A DNA stretch of 64,000 bases from Streptomyces sp. NWU339 (GCF_003143855.1 NZ_QFRK01000002.1:1-64000), one strand, 5' to 3'; shown: positions 42,796 to 52,943, numbered from the stretch's first letter. Made by a program: numbers and translations. The notes: generated by a model not told the origin, from the letters alone.

Positions 42796-43350
42796 TCACC
42801 ATCCGGCTACAACGCCAGGCCACCAGTTGAACTTACTGCTCTCCCCTACTTCGGTGTCCACTTCGCACGCCAGGTCGTAGAAGCGCTCCAAACTGTCATA
42901 CAGTTGATCCGGATCATCCATTTTTTTCAGGGTTCTCCTTGCCAAACACCACCGCCAAGACGTTTCAACGAATTTGCGCGTCGTTGAGTTCACGCAGGAA
43001 ACCGTTTGATCATCCGAGTGCGGGAAGGCGACCACCACTCCTTCCCCTTGCAGCACACCGATCGATCTCCCCCAGTACTCACCGAGTCGAAAGGCATTAC
43101 CGGCCGCGGACCGAATCTCTGGCGCCGAAGCTTTCTGGACGTCACCCACAAGTTGCACCCCGTGCCGCCCTCCCTGAGGCTCCATCACCGGGATCCCGAA
43201 CTCGCGCAGCGCAGTCGCATCTTCCATGGACAGTCCCCATGAGGCGAGATCCAGTGGCGGATACGATGCACCGAAGTCGGAGCGAGGTAGGGCCCTGAGC
43301 GGCAACTCAATGATTTCATCGAACTCCGCCTGTAGTTCAAAATTCTTCAC
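42796..43350 (-). CDS. SUKH-4 family immunity protein
   Basis: This is a 184-residue protein. 'LRALPRSDFGASYPPLDLASWGLSMEDATALREFGIPVM' (seen in pieces: 'DATALREFGIPVM') is the SUKH-4 start, with the typical 'FGIP' turn. 'FRLGEYWGRSIGVLQGEGVVVAFP' (in part 'LGEYWGRSIGVLQGEGVV') follows, and the C-terminal 'ETSWRWCLARRTLKKMDD' (in part) is also characteristic. SUKH-4 proteins neutralise toxins, often deaminases or nucleases, by direct binding. It lies 108 bp downstream of the Rhs toxin stop on the same strand, exactly where the cognate immunity gene is expected. Cytoplasmic. Confidence 0.9.
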   Translation of the reverse strand: MKNFELQAEFDEIIELPLRALPRSDFGASYPPLDLASWGLSMEDATALREFGIPVMEPQGGRHGVQLVGDVQKASAPEIRSAAGNAFRLGEYWGRSIGVLQGEGVVVAFPHSDDQTVSCVNSTTRKFVETSWRWCLARRTLKKMDDPDQLYDSLERFYDLACEVDTEVGESSKFNWWPGVVAGW

Positions 43351-43458
43351 GATGGGCTCCAGATGATCGGCGAGTGGAAAAGGAAACTTGGCCGGCCACC
43401 CTCCCGGTGGCCGGCCAAGTCCAACTGCTAGCGCAGGTGGCTGCTCATTGCGGGACTG

Positions 43459-46400
43459 CTATGAGATCCAGTCGAAACCAGGCAGATCCGCAGCAGCGCC
43501 ACGGAATGATCCCATGGCTCGCGCGATTGCTCCTGCATTTTTTCGGCCATTTCTGATGCCGTCCGGGTTGAGGCTCCAGGAAATATTACCGCCGAGGTTC
43601 TTGTACTGATTCAATGTTGCAGAACAGTTGTGGGGCTCGGTGCCGCACGGCACTCGCTCGGAATATACACCGACGATGTCGTCTGCGGAGATCCCGTTCG
43701 CCGGGTCGGCGATGTACCGATTCAGGATCTCTTCCGAGTGAAGACCGCCCGGGTCATTTGCTGCAGCCAGGAAGCGCGCATTCGAGCCACTTCCGACTTG
43801 ATAGACGGCAACGTTCTGTGAGGCCTGAACCCTGTTCGTCATCCTTGCGTTCATGGAAATCTGGGCCAACTGTGACGACTGACAGTTGAGCGGAACCGGG
43901 CCACTGTTGTGCACGAGCACAGGGTTCGTACCCACCAGCGCGAAGAACGTGTGTACTCCGTCGACGGTGAGGTTGTGAACGCGCTGGGCCCGGTGGGTTT
44001 CGTCGATCGCGGTGATCTGGGCCCAGGTGCCGGACGAGGTCTGAAGCCACATGCCGGGCTCGAGATCCTCCGCGTTGACCCACTGGCCGAAGTCGGGCAG
44101 CCAGAACGGGTGCTCGCCCGTGGCCGTGATGGTTGCGGGCTTGGCATCGCCCTCCTTGCCGTCGGGGTCGACGGTGAGGGTGACCAGGTGCTTGACGCCG
44201 TCACCGGTGATGGTGTCGGTGACTTGGCGGGCCTGCAGGTCTCCGGTCTCCGGGTCGGAGGCCAGGACGTACTCGCCCGCCTTGAGGTCCTTGATTTTCT
44301 TCGTGGACCCGTCGGCCATCAGGACCTTGGTGCCCGGTACGAAGCTGTTCTTCTTCGCCGGGGCCTTGCAACTGCCGCCCTTCTTCTTGGGGGAAGGCTT
44401 GTCGGCCGTCTTCTTCGGTTTGGAAGCCTTGGGCTTCGGCTTGGACGTCTTCGGCTTCGCCTTGGACGACTTGTTGGCGTTCTTGACCGCGTCGGCCGCC
44501 TTGGCGCCCTTCTTGGCGTACTTCGCCGCAGTGACGGCGTTGCCGATGCCCGGGACGGCCGAGGCGAACGACAGGGCCGCGTCCGCGTAGTTGCCCTCGG
44601 CGGCGTACCAGATGCCGTTGGCGATGTCCGCGGCCTCGCCGATCACCGGGACCATGCCCGCCACGTCGAGGGCCGCGTGGCCCACGTCGGACAGGGAGAT
44701 GTCCAGGCCGAAGAGGTGGCCGTCGAGCTCCACGAAGGAGATCGGGTTGCCGCCGGCGAAGGCGTAGCGGTTGCCGGTGTACGGGTCGGTGGCCAGGGAC
44801 ATGTCGTCCAGGGCGCCGCCGTACATGTCGCGGGTGAGGAAGCGGTTCAGGCCCGGGTCGTAGTTGCGGAAGCCCATGTCGTAGGTGCCGGAGCCGTCGT
44901 CGTACCGCTGCGCGTTGTAGCGGTAGTCGTTGTACTGCTCCTTGTCCGGGTTCGCCGCGTCGGGCTTGTCGGCACCGGTGAACTGCTTCTCGTCGTCCGA
45001 GCCGTAGGCCGAGTAGCCGTAGGTGGCCCGGGTGGTGCCGTCCTCCTTCGTGATCGCCTCCACGTCGCCCTTGGGGTGGTAGAGGAACTGGGAGTACTCG
45101 TGCGGGGCGGTGTCCTTGTGCTTGATCTGGGTGAGCTTCTGGCCCCACGGGCTGTACTGGTAGGACTTGGCCGCCTTGCCGGCGACCTCCTCCCGCAGCA
45201 CCTTCGACTCCATGCCCAGGTACGTGAAGAGCGTCGTCTTCCCGTTCGTGCCGGACGTGGTCTGCTCCGCGGTGCGGTCGAAGGCGTCGTAGACGTACGA
45301 CGTGGACCTGGCCGACGTGCCCGTGCCCGCCGTGTGCTTGGCGATGCGGTCGAAGCCGTCGTAGGTGTACTTCTCCTGCACCGAGCCGTTGGACGAGACC
45401 GTGTCGAGGCGGCCCAGCGGGTCGTAGTTGTAGGTGGAGGCGACACCCGCGGCCGTCGTCTTCAGCAGCCGGTTGCGGTCGTACGTCGACGTGGAGGTGA
45501 CCCCGCCCACCGTCTGCTCGACGATGTTGGAGTTGCCGTCGTACCGGTACTTCTCCGTGCCCGCCGCGTCACCGGTCCTGGTGACCTCGGCGATGCGGTC
45601 CTGCGGGTCGTAGGTGAAGGTGGAGACGGTGTCCAGGTAGTCCGCCGCGTTGTCGGCGTTCATGACCTTCGCCGTGTCCTTGGAGCGGTTCCCGTTCGGG
45701 TCGTACTCCAGGTCGTGCGAGGCGACCAGCGTGCCGCCGGACTTCTTCTCCACCTGCGACTTGACGGCGCCGTTGAGCCAGTACGCGTAGTCGACGGTGT
45801 TGCCGTTCGGCTTCGTCTGCTTCAGCGGCTGGCCGCGGTCGGTGTAGGTGAAGGTGGTGATCTGCTGGTTGCCCGCCGTCGGCGAGTCGGCGTTCGTGAT
45901 CTTGTCGATCAGGTCACGGACGTCGTACTCGGCCTTCGACCACGTCACGTCGTGGGTGGTCTCCAGCGGGTTGCCGTTGGCGTCGTAGGTGAGCGATGTC
46001 GTGTTCTTGACCGTCGAGCCCAGCTTCTCCTCGACCTTGGTGAGCTGGTTCAGCTCGTCGTAGGCCATCGTGTAGGCGTCGGCCTTCGCGCCCGGTGAGA
46101 GGTCCTTGACCTCGGTCAGGAGGCCGTTTACGTCGTACCTGTAGGTGAAGTCCTTCTTCTCGTCGTCGGTCTCACCCGTGTTCGAGCGGACCAGCTTCAG
46201 GCCGTCGGCGACGACCGTGCCGTCGGCGGCGTCGGTCAGCGTGACCTTCTGGGTGCCGGACTCGGTGAAGGAGTACGAGCCCAGTGAGACCCACTCGCCC
46301 GACCGCTGCGTCTGGTCGACCGGCTTGGTGACCTCGCCGTCCGCGTGCGTGATCTTGAACGGTGCGTCGGTCGCCGCGCCGGTCACGTCACCGTGCCGGA

Positions 46401-49400
46401 CGAAGACCTCGTACGCGCCGTCCTGCGGGATGTTCAGCTGCCAGGTGAAGCTGTCCGCGCCGGTACCGGTGGCGTTGGTGCGGACGTTGTAGCCCCACTG
46501 GCCGGTCGCCTGCGAGGCGTCCCAGTTGCCCTGCGCCGCCGTGTTGTTGACGTCGGTGGAGTCGACGACCACGACCTGGTTGCCCACCGGGATGCCGTCG
46601 TCGGAGCGCGCCTTCTGGTTGCCCGACGGGTAGAAGTCCCACGTCATCGTGCGCTGCGACGAGCCGCCGGCCGAGGTCAGTGTGTTGCGCGTCTGCTGGC
46701 CGAGCGCGTTGTAGTCGTAGGACGTGGTGATCTCGAAGGGGTCCTTCGCGGTCCTCGTCCACCCGTTGTCGTAGTAGGTGTACTCGGTGTCGTTGCGGAC
46801 GCTCTGCCCCTGCGACGGCGGCGCGGAGACACGCTCCAGCTGTCCGACCGGGTCGTAGAAGTAGAACGTCTTGTCCGGTGTGCCGTAGCGGGCGTCACCG
46901 GTGTCGAACGGGCTGAGCCGCTCCTTGACCCGGTTCAGCTCGTCGTAGACCGTCTCGACGGTGAAGTCGGTCGCGTCGTCGGTGGTCTCGACGCCGCGGG
47001 GGCTGATCTCCTTCGTCCGGTTGCCGACCTCGTCGTACTCGAAGCGGGTGGTCCGGTACGTGATGGTGCCGGAGCCGTCCTTCGAGTAGGGGACCTTGAT
47101 CTCCTCGGCCAGGCCGCGCCGGTCGAAGGTCGTCAGGGTGCTGTTGCCCTCGGCGTCGGTGGCCTTGGGCGAGCGGCCGTCGAGGTCGTACTCGACGGTG
47201 GTGAACTTGCCGGCCGCGTCCGTCGTCCTCACGACCCGGTGGTTCAGGTCGTAGGTGTACTTCGTGGTGAAGTCGGCGGTGTCCGCGGTGGCGTTCTTCT
47301 TCGGGTCGACGAGGGTGACCAGGTTGCCGACGTCGTCGTACTCGCTGGAGACCTTGTCGCCCTTGGCGTTGACGACGGAGACCGGCTGGTAGATCTCGTC
47401 GTAGGTGTAGGTGGTGGTGTAGTCGCCGACCGTGGCCGTCAGGTTGCCCTTGGGCTCGGTGACGGTCCTGACGTTGCCGACCTTGTCGTACGTGGTGGTC
47501 GTGCGCCGCTCGCCGTCCGTGGGCTCGTCCTTGGGCGCGAGCGAGGCGGTGACCTGGTCGGCTGCGTCGTACACCGAGGTCGACTCGGCGCCGTTCGGCG
47601 CGAACACCTTCACCAGGTTGTTGTTGGCGTCGTACTCCGGTGCCGGGGTGATGATGTAGGCGTCGTCGGCCTGGTCCTTGGGCTGCTTCTGCTCCAGCGG
47701 GCGGCCGAAGTAGTCGTAGGCCTGGGTGACCTTGGCGCCCTTGGCGTTGACGACCTCCGTGGTGTTGCCGCGCTCGTCGTAGACGAACGTGGTGGAGTTC
47801 TCCAGCGCGTCGGTGATCTTCGCCGGGTAGCCGTGCGGGCCGAAGCCGGCGTACGTGGTGCTGTTGCCGTTGGCGTCGGTCTGCTGGGTGGGCTGGCCAT
47901 GGGCGTCGTACTCGGTGGTGGCGGTGTGGTCGCCCTCGGCCGCCGAGGCGACGCCCTCCGGGTCCGTCACCGAGATCTGGTTGCCGAACCGGTCGTAGCC
48001 GAACTCCCAGGCGTTGCCGAGCGGCGACGTCTTGCGCCACAGGTCGGCGGAGTAGCCGTCGGCGCGGGTCGTGTACTCGAACTTCGTGCCCTTGTCGGGG
48101 TACCAGGCCGGGTCGCAGTAGTCCGTCGGGTTGAACTGCTTCCAGCCCTTGGTGACCTCGGCGTCCCACATCCGCAGCGGGTAGCCCGTCTTCGGGTCGT
48201 AGCAGGCGGCGGTCTTCGCGCCGTTCGCCTGCTGCGTGTAGACGACGTTGTTGTCCGCGTCCCAGCTCAGCTCGGTCGTCTGGGACTTGGCGTTCGTCAT
48301 CCGCACCGGGCGGCCGAAGTCGTCCAGGACGTGGTCCGTGGCGTGTTTCTCGGCGTCGGTGACCCTGGTGTCGGTGAACTTCGGGTTCGTCGCGTCGGGC
48401 CGGTAGGCGAAGTCCGTGGTGTGGTCGCGGCGATCGGTGATCGTCTGCGTCCACCAGTGGTACTTCGGGTCGTCACCCTCCTTCGGGTAGTAGTACGCCA
48501 GCGAGGTGGCGTTGCCGCGCGGGTCGGTCGCCTTGACCAGCTTGACGTTCTTGTTGCCCTGGGTGGCGTCGTAGGTGAGCCCGAAGACCTTCGGCTGCGA
48601 GGAGCCCTCGCCGTCGACGATCCGGCCGAGCAGACCCTTCTCCGTGTAGTAGAAGGTGATCGTGCGGCCCGAGACGTCCGTCATGGAGTTCACGTGGTCG
48701 TAGATCTTGGAGTTGGTCAGCTTCGAGCCGGTGACCTTCGTGCCCGTGTCGTCGATGTACTCGTAGGAGGCGTCGCCCTTCTCGTAGTAGTCGACGGTGA
48801 GGGACTGCCGGCCGACCGGGTCGGTGATGTACCGGAGGAACTTGGTCGGCTTGTTGTTGGACTTGCGCTCCTCGTACGTGAACGTCTGCGTGTTGCCGTC
48901 GTTGTCGACGGCGGACGTCATGTAGCCGTCGCAGCCGAAGAGGAAGCGGGTGCCGTCGGGGCGCGTGAGCGTCCAGGCGTCCGGAACCGGGTCGGCCGAC
49001 GGTTTGCAGTCCAGACCGGGCTTCGACTCCAGCCGGAAGTGGACACCCGCCGGTGCCTTCCAGGTGCCGTTGTCCTGCTTGCGGAAGACGTGCGTGGTGC
49101 CGTCGCCGTCCGGGAGGCGGACCTCCGTCGGGTTCGGGTTGGGGTGGAAGTCCAGCGGCGCGCCCAGCCGGGTGGGCCCGGAGACCTGCGCGGACCAGCC
49201 CGCGCCGAGCACCGTGTCGGAGGTGTCGAGGCTGTTGTAGGCCAGGCGTGCGAAGGTGTTGAGACCCCGGCCCGGGTTGTTGATCGCGTTGTAGGACCAG
49301 ACGTTGTTGCCCGAGGCCAGGTTGTTCATCAGCGTCGAGCCGGCGCCGGTGTTCTTGCCGGTGTAGGAGTAGAACTTCTCCAGGCCCAGCTGGTTGGAGG

Positions 49401-52400
49401 TCGGGTCCTCGACGGCCACGTTCTGCTTCAGGCCGGTGACCGCCGCCGCCGTACCGGCCGCGTCCTGGACCTCCCAGGTCAGCGTGTACTCGGTGCGCTT
49501 GTTGCCGGAGTCGGAGTTGATCGGTGTCTTGACCTGCGTGGGGATGGTGACGGAGGCCCCGGGAGCGAGGTCCTGCGGCAGTGCCGTGCGGATCTGGTTG
49601 CCGCCGGTCGTGACGTCGGTGCCGTCCGGCAGGGACCACCGGTAGGTCAGCTCGTGACCGGCCGTCGTCCATTCCTGGTCGGTGGTGTTGGTGAGGGTGA
49701 CGTCGACGGTGTAGGTGGTGTTCGGCGTCATCCGAGCGGGTGTGCCCGGTGCGTGGTACGTCGACTCGGGTGTCTCGTCGATGTAGGTGACGACGAGTTT
49801 GGGCCGCAGACGCTGCTCGGGCGCCTCCGAGGACAGGAAGACCGAGCGCTCCTGCTCGGCGGCCTCGTCGGCCATCTTGATCGCGACGCCGTGCCGCGTG
49901 TCCGGGTCGGTCACCCAGCCCTGCGCGAGGGAGGTGACGTCCCAGTCGCGGCGGGACGGGTCGTTGCTCATCGAGCCGACGTCGGAGACCACCTCGCCGA
50001 CGTCACCGCCGGGCTTGACCCAGGCGGTGGCGGATGTGGCCTTGTTCCACGTCGCTGTCTCGTCGAAGTCCCGGGACAGCGGGCGCAGTTCGTAGACGCC
50101 TCCCGCAGCGCCGGTGGTGGTCTGGGTGCCCCACAGGCGGACGGTCGCCTGCAGTACCCGCGAGGAGGCGGGGATGCCGAGGTCGCCGAAGTCCAACAGG
50201 GTGCGGGTGTCGCCGTAGGTGGTGGAGTTGTTGCCGACCGTCAGCCAGGGCTGCGGTCCGAACTCGTCGAACGAGTCGTGGGACTGAGTCGGTTGCGCCG
50301 AGGACAGGGTGGTGTCCTGACCGGCGCTGATCACCTTGGTCGTGCGGCCCGCCTTCGGTAGCCGCACCAGCTGGGTCGGCGAGGCGATGACCTGGCCGTC
50401 CTTCGTCTTCACCGCGACCATGTAGTAGTAGGCCCGGCCGAACGGGTCGGCGCTGTCCGCCGCGGTGGGCACCGCCGTGGTGTCGGTGAAACCGTTCGCC
50501 GACCGGTCCACCGGAGCCACCAGCGTCGCCGCCGACGGCGTGAACGACTGGAAGACCGAGCGATGGACCTGGTACTTGACCAGGTCGTCGTCCGTGGAAT
50601 TCGCGTCCGGGTCCTGGTAGTCGGACCAGTGCAGCTCCGCGCCCGTGGAGTGGATCACGGACGGGCTGTCCAGGTTCGCGCCCTGGCGGCCGAAGGTCAG
50701 CACCAGACGCGGGTAGTTGGCGGTCTCACCGTTGTAGGCGTATTCGCTGCCTTCGTAACGGGGGCCGCCCTTGGGGCCGTTGGTGCTCTCGTCATCGGCC
50801 TTGACCACGAAACCGTGGTTCTCGTGGGTGCCGTTGATCCACTGCTGAACCGTCTTCGTCACCTCGAACGAGTGCCAGGTGCTCACCTCGCCCGGCTTCT
50901 TGGTGACGACGCCGCCCTTGGTGAAGCGGACCGCGTCCGCGATGACCGCGGTGGAACCGGAGGCCGGGCCGTCGCCCAGGACGACCTTGCCGGTCGTGCC
51001 CGCCGTGAACGGATGCGACCCCAGGGTCTTCCACACTCCGCCGCTGCCGGACTTCTGGTCGACGGTGTACTGCTTGGATCCGCCCGCGTACGTGACCGTG
51101 TACGGCACGTTCGTCGCCCGGTCGGGCCCGGGCACGTTGTGCACCTCGACCTGGTAGGTGCCGTCCTCCGGCAGACTCGGCTGCCAGGCGTACGAATCGC
51201 CCGGCACCGAGTCCTTGTTGTACAGGTAGTCCTGGTTGACCGCGTACTGCGTATAGGCGGTGTTCCCCGACGCCGGCCACGCGCCCACCGCCGCGGTGCG
51301 GCCCGTGTCCCCGTCGTCGACCACGACGGACGTGCCGGACAGCTCACCGGTGAGGTCCTTGGCGCTGTCCCAGGTGGCCTCCGCCTCCTTCCAGGCCCGG
51401 GTGGCCCGGTGCGCCTGAAGCTGCACCTCGTCGCCGGAGGTGGTGTGGGTCTGGTCGTAGTACAGCTTCAGGTCCGCCGAGTCCACCGGCGTCCCGGCGG
51501 GAATCCGGGGCAGCGGGAAGCGCAGTAGGGCGCGGGAGGAGCCGGAGGTGGTGTTGCCGACCGACAGACGCCAGTTGTCGTCGTAGTTCGTCCCCGGCCC
51601 GTCCGAGGAGATCATCACGTCCTGCGCCGTCGACGGCGTCGGCGCGATCTCGATCGTCGGGTCGACCGTCACCGGATACCGACGTTCCTTCGCCGCCAGC
51701 CACTTGGCGTCCGGGGTGACCGTCAGTCGCCAGCCGTCACCGCTCTTGGAGAGCTTCTGCCCGACCGCGGTGCTGTACGTGGTGCCGTACGGGGAGGACT
51801 TGTCCTTCTTCGAGTCCGTCATGAACCCGGCCGGGATCACCAGCACCGGGTCGGCGGGCTCGCCGTAGAAGCGGATCGAACCGTCCTCGGCCTGCTTCGG
51901 GGTCAGCCCGTCCACGTCCAGCGTGAACGTGAACTTCACCGGCCCGGAAGGCCGTTCGTTCAGGACGATGTTCTCCTTGACGCGCCCGGCACCCACCTCG
52001 TAGGTGAGGTCCGTGCCGTCGACCGCGTCCTTGTAGGTGACGGTGCTGCCCTCGGCCACCGGCTTCAGCGTGTCCGCGCCGGCCAGGCCCATCGTCACCG
52101 ACCGGCCCGCACCGGCCTCCACCCGTAGCAGCTTGTCGGCGTCCGAACCGAACCGGCTGTGCAGCGTGTTCGTCGTGTTCGCGAAGTCGAAGCCCTTCGC
52201 CTGCGACGCCCGCACGGAGGTGTCGATCGCCTTCCACGAGGCCTTCTTGCCACTGCCGTCACGGTAGGACGTCGGCACCGCCGACAGCTCCACCTCGGTC
52301 CGGCCGTCCGACATCTGCCAGTACCGGGCGTTCTCGGTACGACGGTCCGTCAGCTCCTTGACCCGCTTCGCCTTCGGCGCGTTCTTGCCCTTCGGCAGTT

Positions 52401-52620
52401 TCTGCCGGTCGGCGACACCCGCGTCCGACTGCGGCGGGGCCTTCGGCGACGCCTCCTCGGCGTCGTCCCCGCCCAGCCAGTCGGTGAGCGACTCGAGCAC
52501 GCCCTTGCCGTCACCGTCCGACGACGGCCCGGACGACGCGTACGCCACCTGCGGCAGCGTGGTGCTCACCACCGCAGCCGCGACAAGACAGGAGATCCAT
52601 CTCCCGTATCGGACTTTCAC
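43459..52620 (-). CDS. Secreted Rhs/YD-repeat polymorphic toxin with Hint and deaminase-like toxin domain
   Basis: The protein has 3053 residues from the GTG at 52620 (GGGAGG nine bases upstream), which puts a signal peptide at residues 1-30 ('CLVAAAVVSTTLPQVAYA'). DNRLRE-like beta domains follow, one with a golvesin-like insert, then dozens of YD repeats interrupted by another golvesin-like domain. The Rhs core ends near 2590 ('NYDPGLNRFLTRD'). A Lys/Pro-rich stretch comes before a Hint domain (about 2757-2904, ending 'LVHNSG'). The last 140 residues have a deaminase pattern: 'GLHSEEIL' (His2961) and 'SERVPCGTEPHNC'. It is a contact-dependent or released antibacterial effector with immunity downstream. 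Confidence 0.92.
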   Translation of the reverse strand: MKVRYGRWISCLVAAAVVSTTLPQVAYASSGPSSDGDGKGVLESLTDWLGGDDAEEASPKAPPQSDAGVADRQKLPKGKNAPKAKRVKELTDRRTENARYWQMSDGRTEVELSAVPTSYRDGSGKKASWKAIDTSVRASQAKGFDFANTTNTLHSRFGSDADKLLRVEAGAGRSVTMGLAGADTLKPVAEGSTVTYKDAVDGTDLTYEVGAGRVKENIVLNERPSGPVKFTFTLDVDGLTPKQAEDGSIRFYGEPADPVLVIPAGFMTDSKKDKSSPYGTTYSTAVGQKLSKSGDGWRLTVTPDAKWLAAKERRYPVTVDPTIEIAPTPSTAQDVMISSDGPGTNYDDNWRLSVGNTTSGSSRALLRFPLPRIPAGTPVDSADLKLYYDQTHTTSGDEVQLQAHRATRAWKEAEATWDSAKDLTGELSGTSVVVDDGDTGRTAAVGAWPASGNTAYTQYAVNQDYLYNKDSVPGDSYAWQPSLPEDGTYQVEVHNVPGPDRATNVPYTVTYAGGSKQYTVDQKSGSGGVWKTLGSHPFTAGTTGKVVLGDGPASGSTAVIADAVRFTKGGVVTKKPGEVSTWHSFEVTKTVQQWINGTHENHGFVVKADDESTNGPKGGPRYEGSEYAYNGETANYPRLVLTFGRQGANLDSPSVIHSTGAELHWSDYQDPDANSTDDDLVKYQVHRSVFQSFTPSAATLVAPVDRSANGFTDTTAVPTAADSADPFGRAYYYMVAVKTKDGQVIASPTQLVRLPKAGRTTKVISAGQDTTLSSAQPTQSHDSFDEFGPQPWLTVGNNSTTYGDTRTLLDFGDLGIPASSRVLQATVRLWGTQTTTGAAGGVYELRPLSRDFDETATWNKATSATAWVKPGGDVGEVVSDVGSMSNDPSRRDWDVTSLAQGWVTDPDTRHGVAIKMADEAAEQERSVFLSSEAPEQRLRPKLVVTYIDETPESTYHAPGTPARMTPNTTYTVDVTLTNTTDQEWTTAGHELTYRWSLPDGTDVTTGGNQIRTALPQDLAPGASVTIPTQVKTPINSDSGNKRTEYTLTWEVQDAAGTAAAVTGLKQNVAVEDPTSNQLGLEKFYSYTGKNTGAGSTLMNNLASGNNVWSYNAINNPGRGLNTFARLAYNSLDTSDTVLGAGWSAQVSGPTRLGAPLDFHPNPNPTEVRLPDGDGTTHVFRKQDNGTWKAPAGVHFRLESKPGLDCKPSADPVPDAWTLTRPDGTRFLFGCDGYMTSAVDNDGNTQTFTYEERKSNNKPTKFLRYITDPVGRQSLTVDYYEKGDASYEYIDDTGTKVTGSKLTNSKIYDHVNSMTDVSGRTITFYYTEKGLLGRIVDGEGSSQPKVFGLTYDATQGNKNVKLVKATDPRGNATSLAYYYPKEGDDPKYHWWTQTITDRRDHTTDFAYRPDATNPKFTDTRVTDAEKHATDHVLDDFGRPVRMTNAKSQTTELSWDADNNVVYTQQANGAKTAACYDPKTGYPLRMWDAEVTKGWKQFNPTDYCDPAWYPDKGTKFEYTTRADGYSADLWRKTSPLGNAWEFGYDRFGNQISVTDPEGVASAAEGDHTATTEYDAHGQPTQQTDANGNSTTYAGFGPHGYPAKITDALENSTTFVYDERGNTTEVVNAKGAKVTQAYDYFGRPLEQKQPKDQADDAYIITPAPEYDANNNLVKVFAPNGAESTSVYDAADQVTASLAPKDEPTDGERRTTTTYDKVGNVRTVTEPKGNLTATVGDYTTTYTYDEIYQPVSVVNAKGDKVSSEYDDVGNLVTLVDPKKNATADTADFTTKYTYDLNHRVVRTTDAAGKFTTVEYDLDGRSPKATDAEGNSTLTTFDRRGLAEEIKVPYSKDGSGTITYRTTRFEYDEVGNRTKEISPRGVETTDDATDFTVETVYDELNRVKERLSPFDTGDARYGTPDKTFYFYDPVGQLERVSAPPSQGQSVRNDTEYTYYDNGWTRTAKDPFEITTSYDYNALGQQTRNTLTSAGGSSQRTMTWDFYPSGNQKARSDDGIPVGNQVVVVDSTDVNNTAAQGNWDASQATGQWGYNVRTNATGTGADSFTWQLNIPQDGAYEVFVRHGDVTGAATDAPFKITHADGEVTKPVDQTQRSGEWVSLGSYSFTESGTQKVTLTDAADGTVVADGLKLVRSNTGETDDEKKDFTYRYDVNGLLTEVKDLSPGAKADAYTMAYDELNQLTKVEEKLGSTVKNTTSLTYDANGNPLETTHDVTWSKAEYDVRDLIDKITNADSPTAGNQQITTFTYTDRGQPLKQTKPNGNTVDYAYWLNGAVKSQVEKKSGGTLVASHDLEYDPNGNRSKDTAKVMNADNAADYLDTVSTFTYDPQDRIAEVTRTGDAAGTEKYRYDGNSNIVEQTVGGVTSTSTYDRNRLLKTTAAGVASTYNYDPLGRLDTVSSNGSVQEKYTYDGFDRIAKHTAGTGTSARSTSYVYDAFDRTAEQTTSGTNGKTTLFTYLGMESKVLREEVAGKAAKSYQYSPWGQKLTQIKHKDTAPHEYSQFLYHPKGDVEAITKEDGTTRATYGYSAYGSDDEKQFTGADKPDAANPDKEQYNDYRYNAQRYDDGSGTYDMGFRNYDPGLNRFLTRDMYGGALDDMSLATDPYTGNRYAFAGGNPISFVELDGHLFGLDISLSDVGHAALDVAGMVPVIGEAADIANGIWYAAEGNYADAALSFASAVPGIGNAVTAAKYAKKGAKAADAVKNANKSSKAKPKTSKPKPKASKPKKTADKPSPKKKGGSCKAPAKKNSFVPGTKVLMADGSTKKIKDLKAGEYVLASDPETGDLQARQVTDTITGDGVKHLVTLTVDPDGKEGDAKPATITATGEHPFWLPDFGQWVNAEDLEPGMWLQTSSGTWAQITAIDETHRAQRVHNLTVDGVHTFFALVGTNPVLVHNSGPVPLNCQSSQLAQISMNARMTNRVQASQNVAVYQVGSGSNARFLAAANDPGGLHSEEILNRYIADPANGISADDIVGVYSERVPCGTEPHNCSATLNQYKNLGGNISWSLNPDGIRNGRKNAGAIARAMGSFRGAAADLPGFDWIS

Positions 52621-52878
52621 GTCCCATGCCCTCCCATTCGCGACGCATCCGCCTTCCAGGAAGTCTGGAATTCGGGCACGCCGAGCCACCGAGCGGGAAT
52701 TCCCGACCGGATCTCTTCGCGGAACGCGCGAAGCGGGGCTTGTCTAATCACGCGCGAAAGGCCGCGTCAATCTCTTTCCCATTCCGGTTGATTGACGGAT
52801 GATCCGGAAGGTCGACGTTGCAAACATCGAATTTATGCCCGCTTTGTTCAAGGGGTGGAACGGGTAGGTCGTCGTGCG

Positions 52879-52893
52879 GTATAACCGCCCGGT
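52879..52893 (+). promoter_or_regulatory. Promoter element of the MmpS-like gene
   Basis: GTATAACCGCCCGGT contains a TATAAC -10-like hexamer 63 bp upstream of the ATG at 52944. The same 15 bases occur at 55657-55671 in front of the decayed copy of the gene, which supports a conserved regulatory role. Confidence 0.55.
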
Positions 52894-52943
52894 TCCGTGC
52901 AGGAAGAACGCGTGCACACCACGCCCCGACGAAGGCCAGGCCC

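Noticed and set aside
46345..50361. Long plus-strand open frame (1338 codons) inside the Rhs gene
   Set aside because: It is the antisense of YD-repeat coding sequence; the translation is Val/Arg/Gly-rich with no domain, as expected from high-GC third positions.
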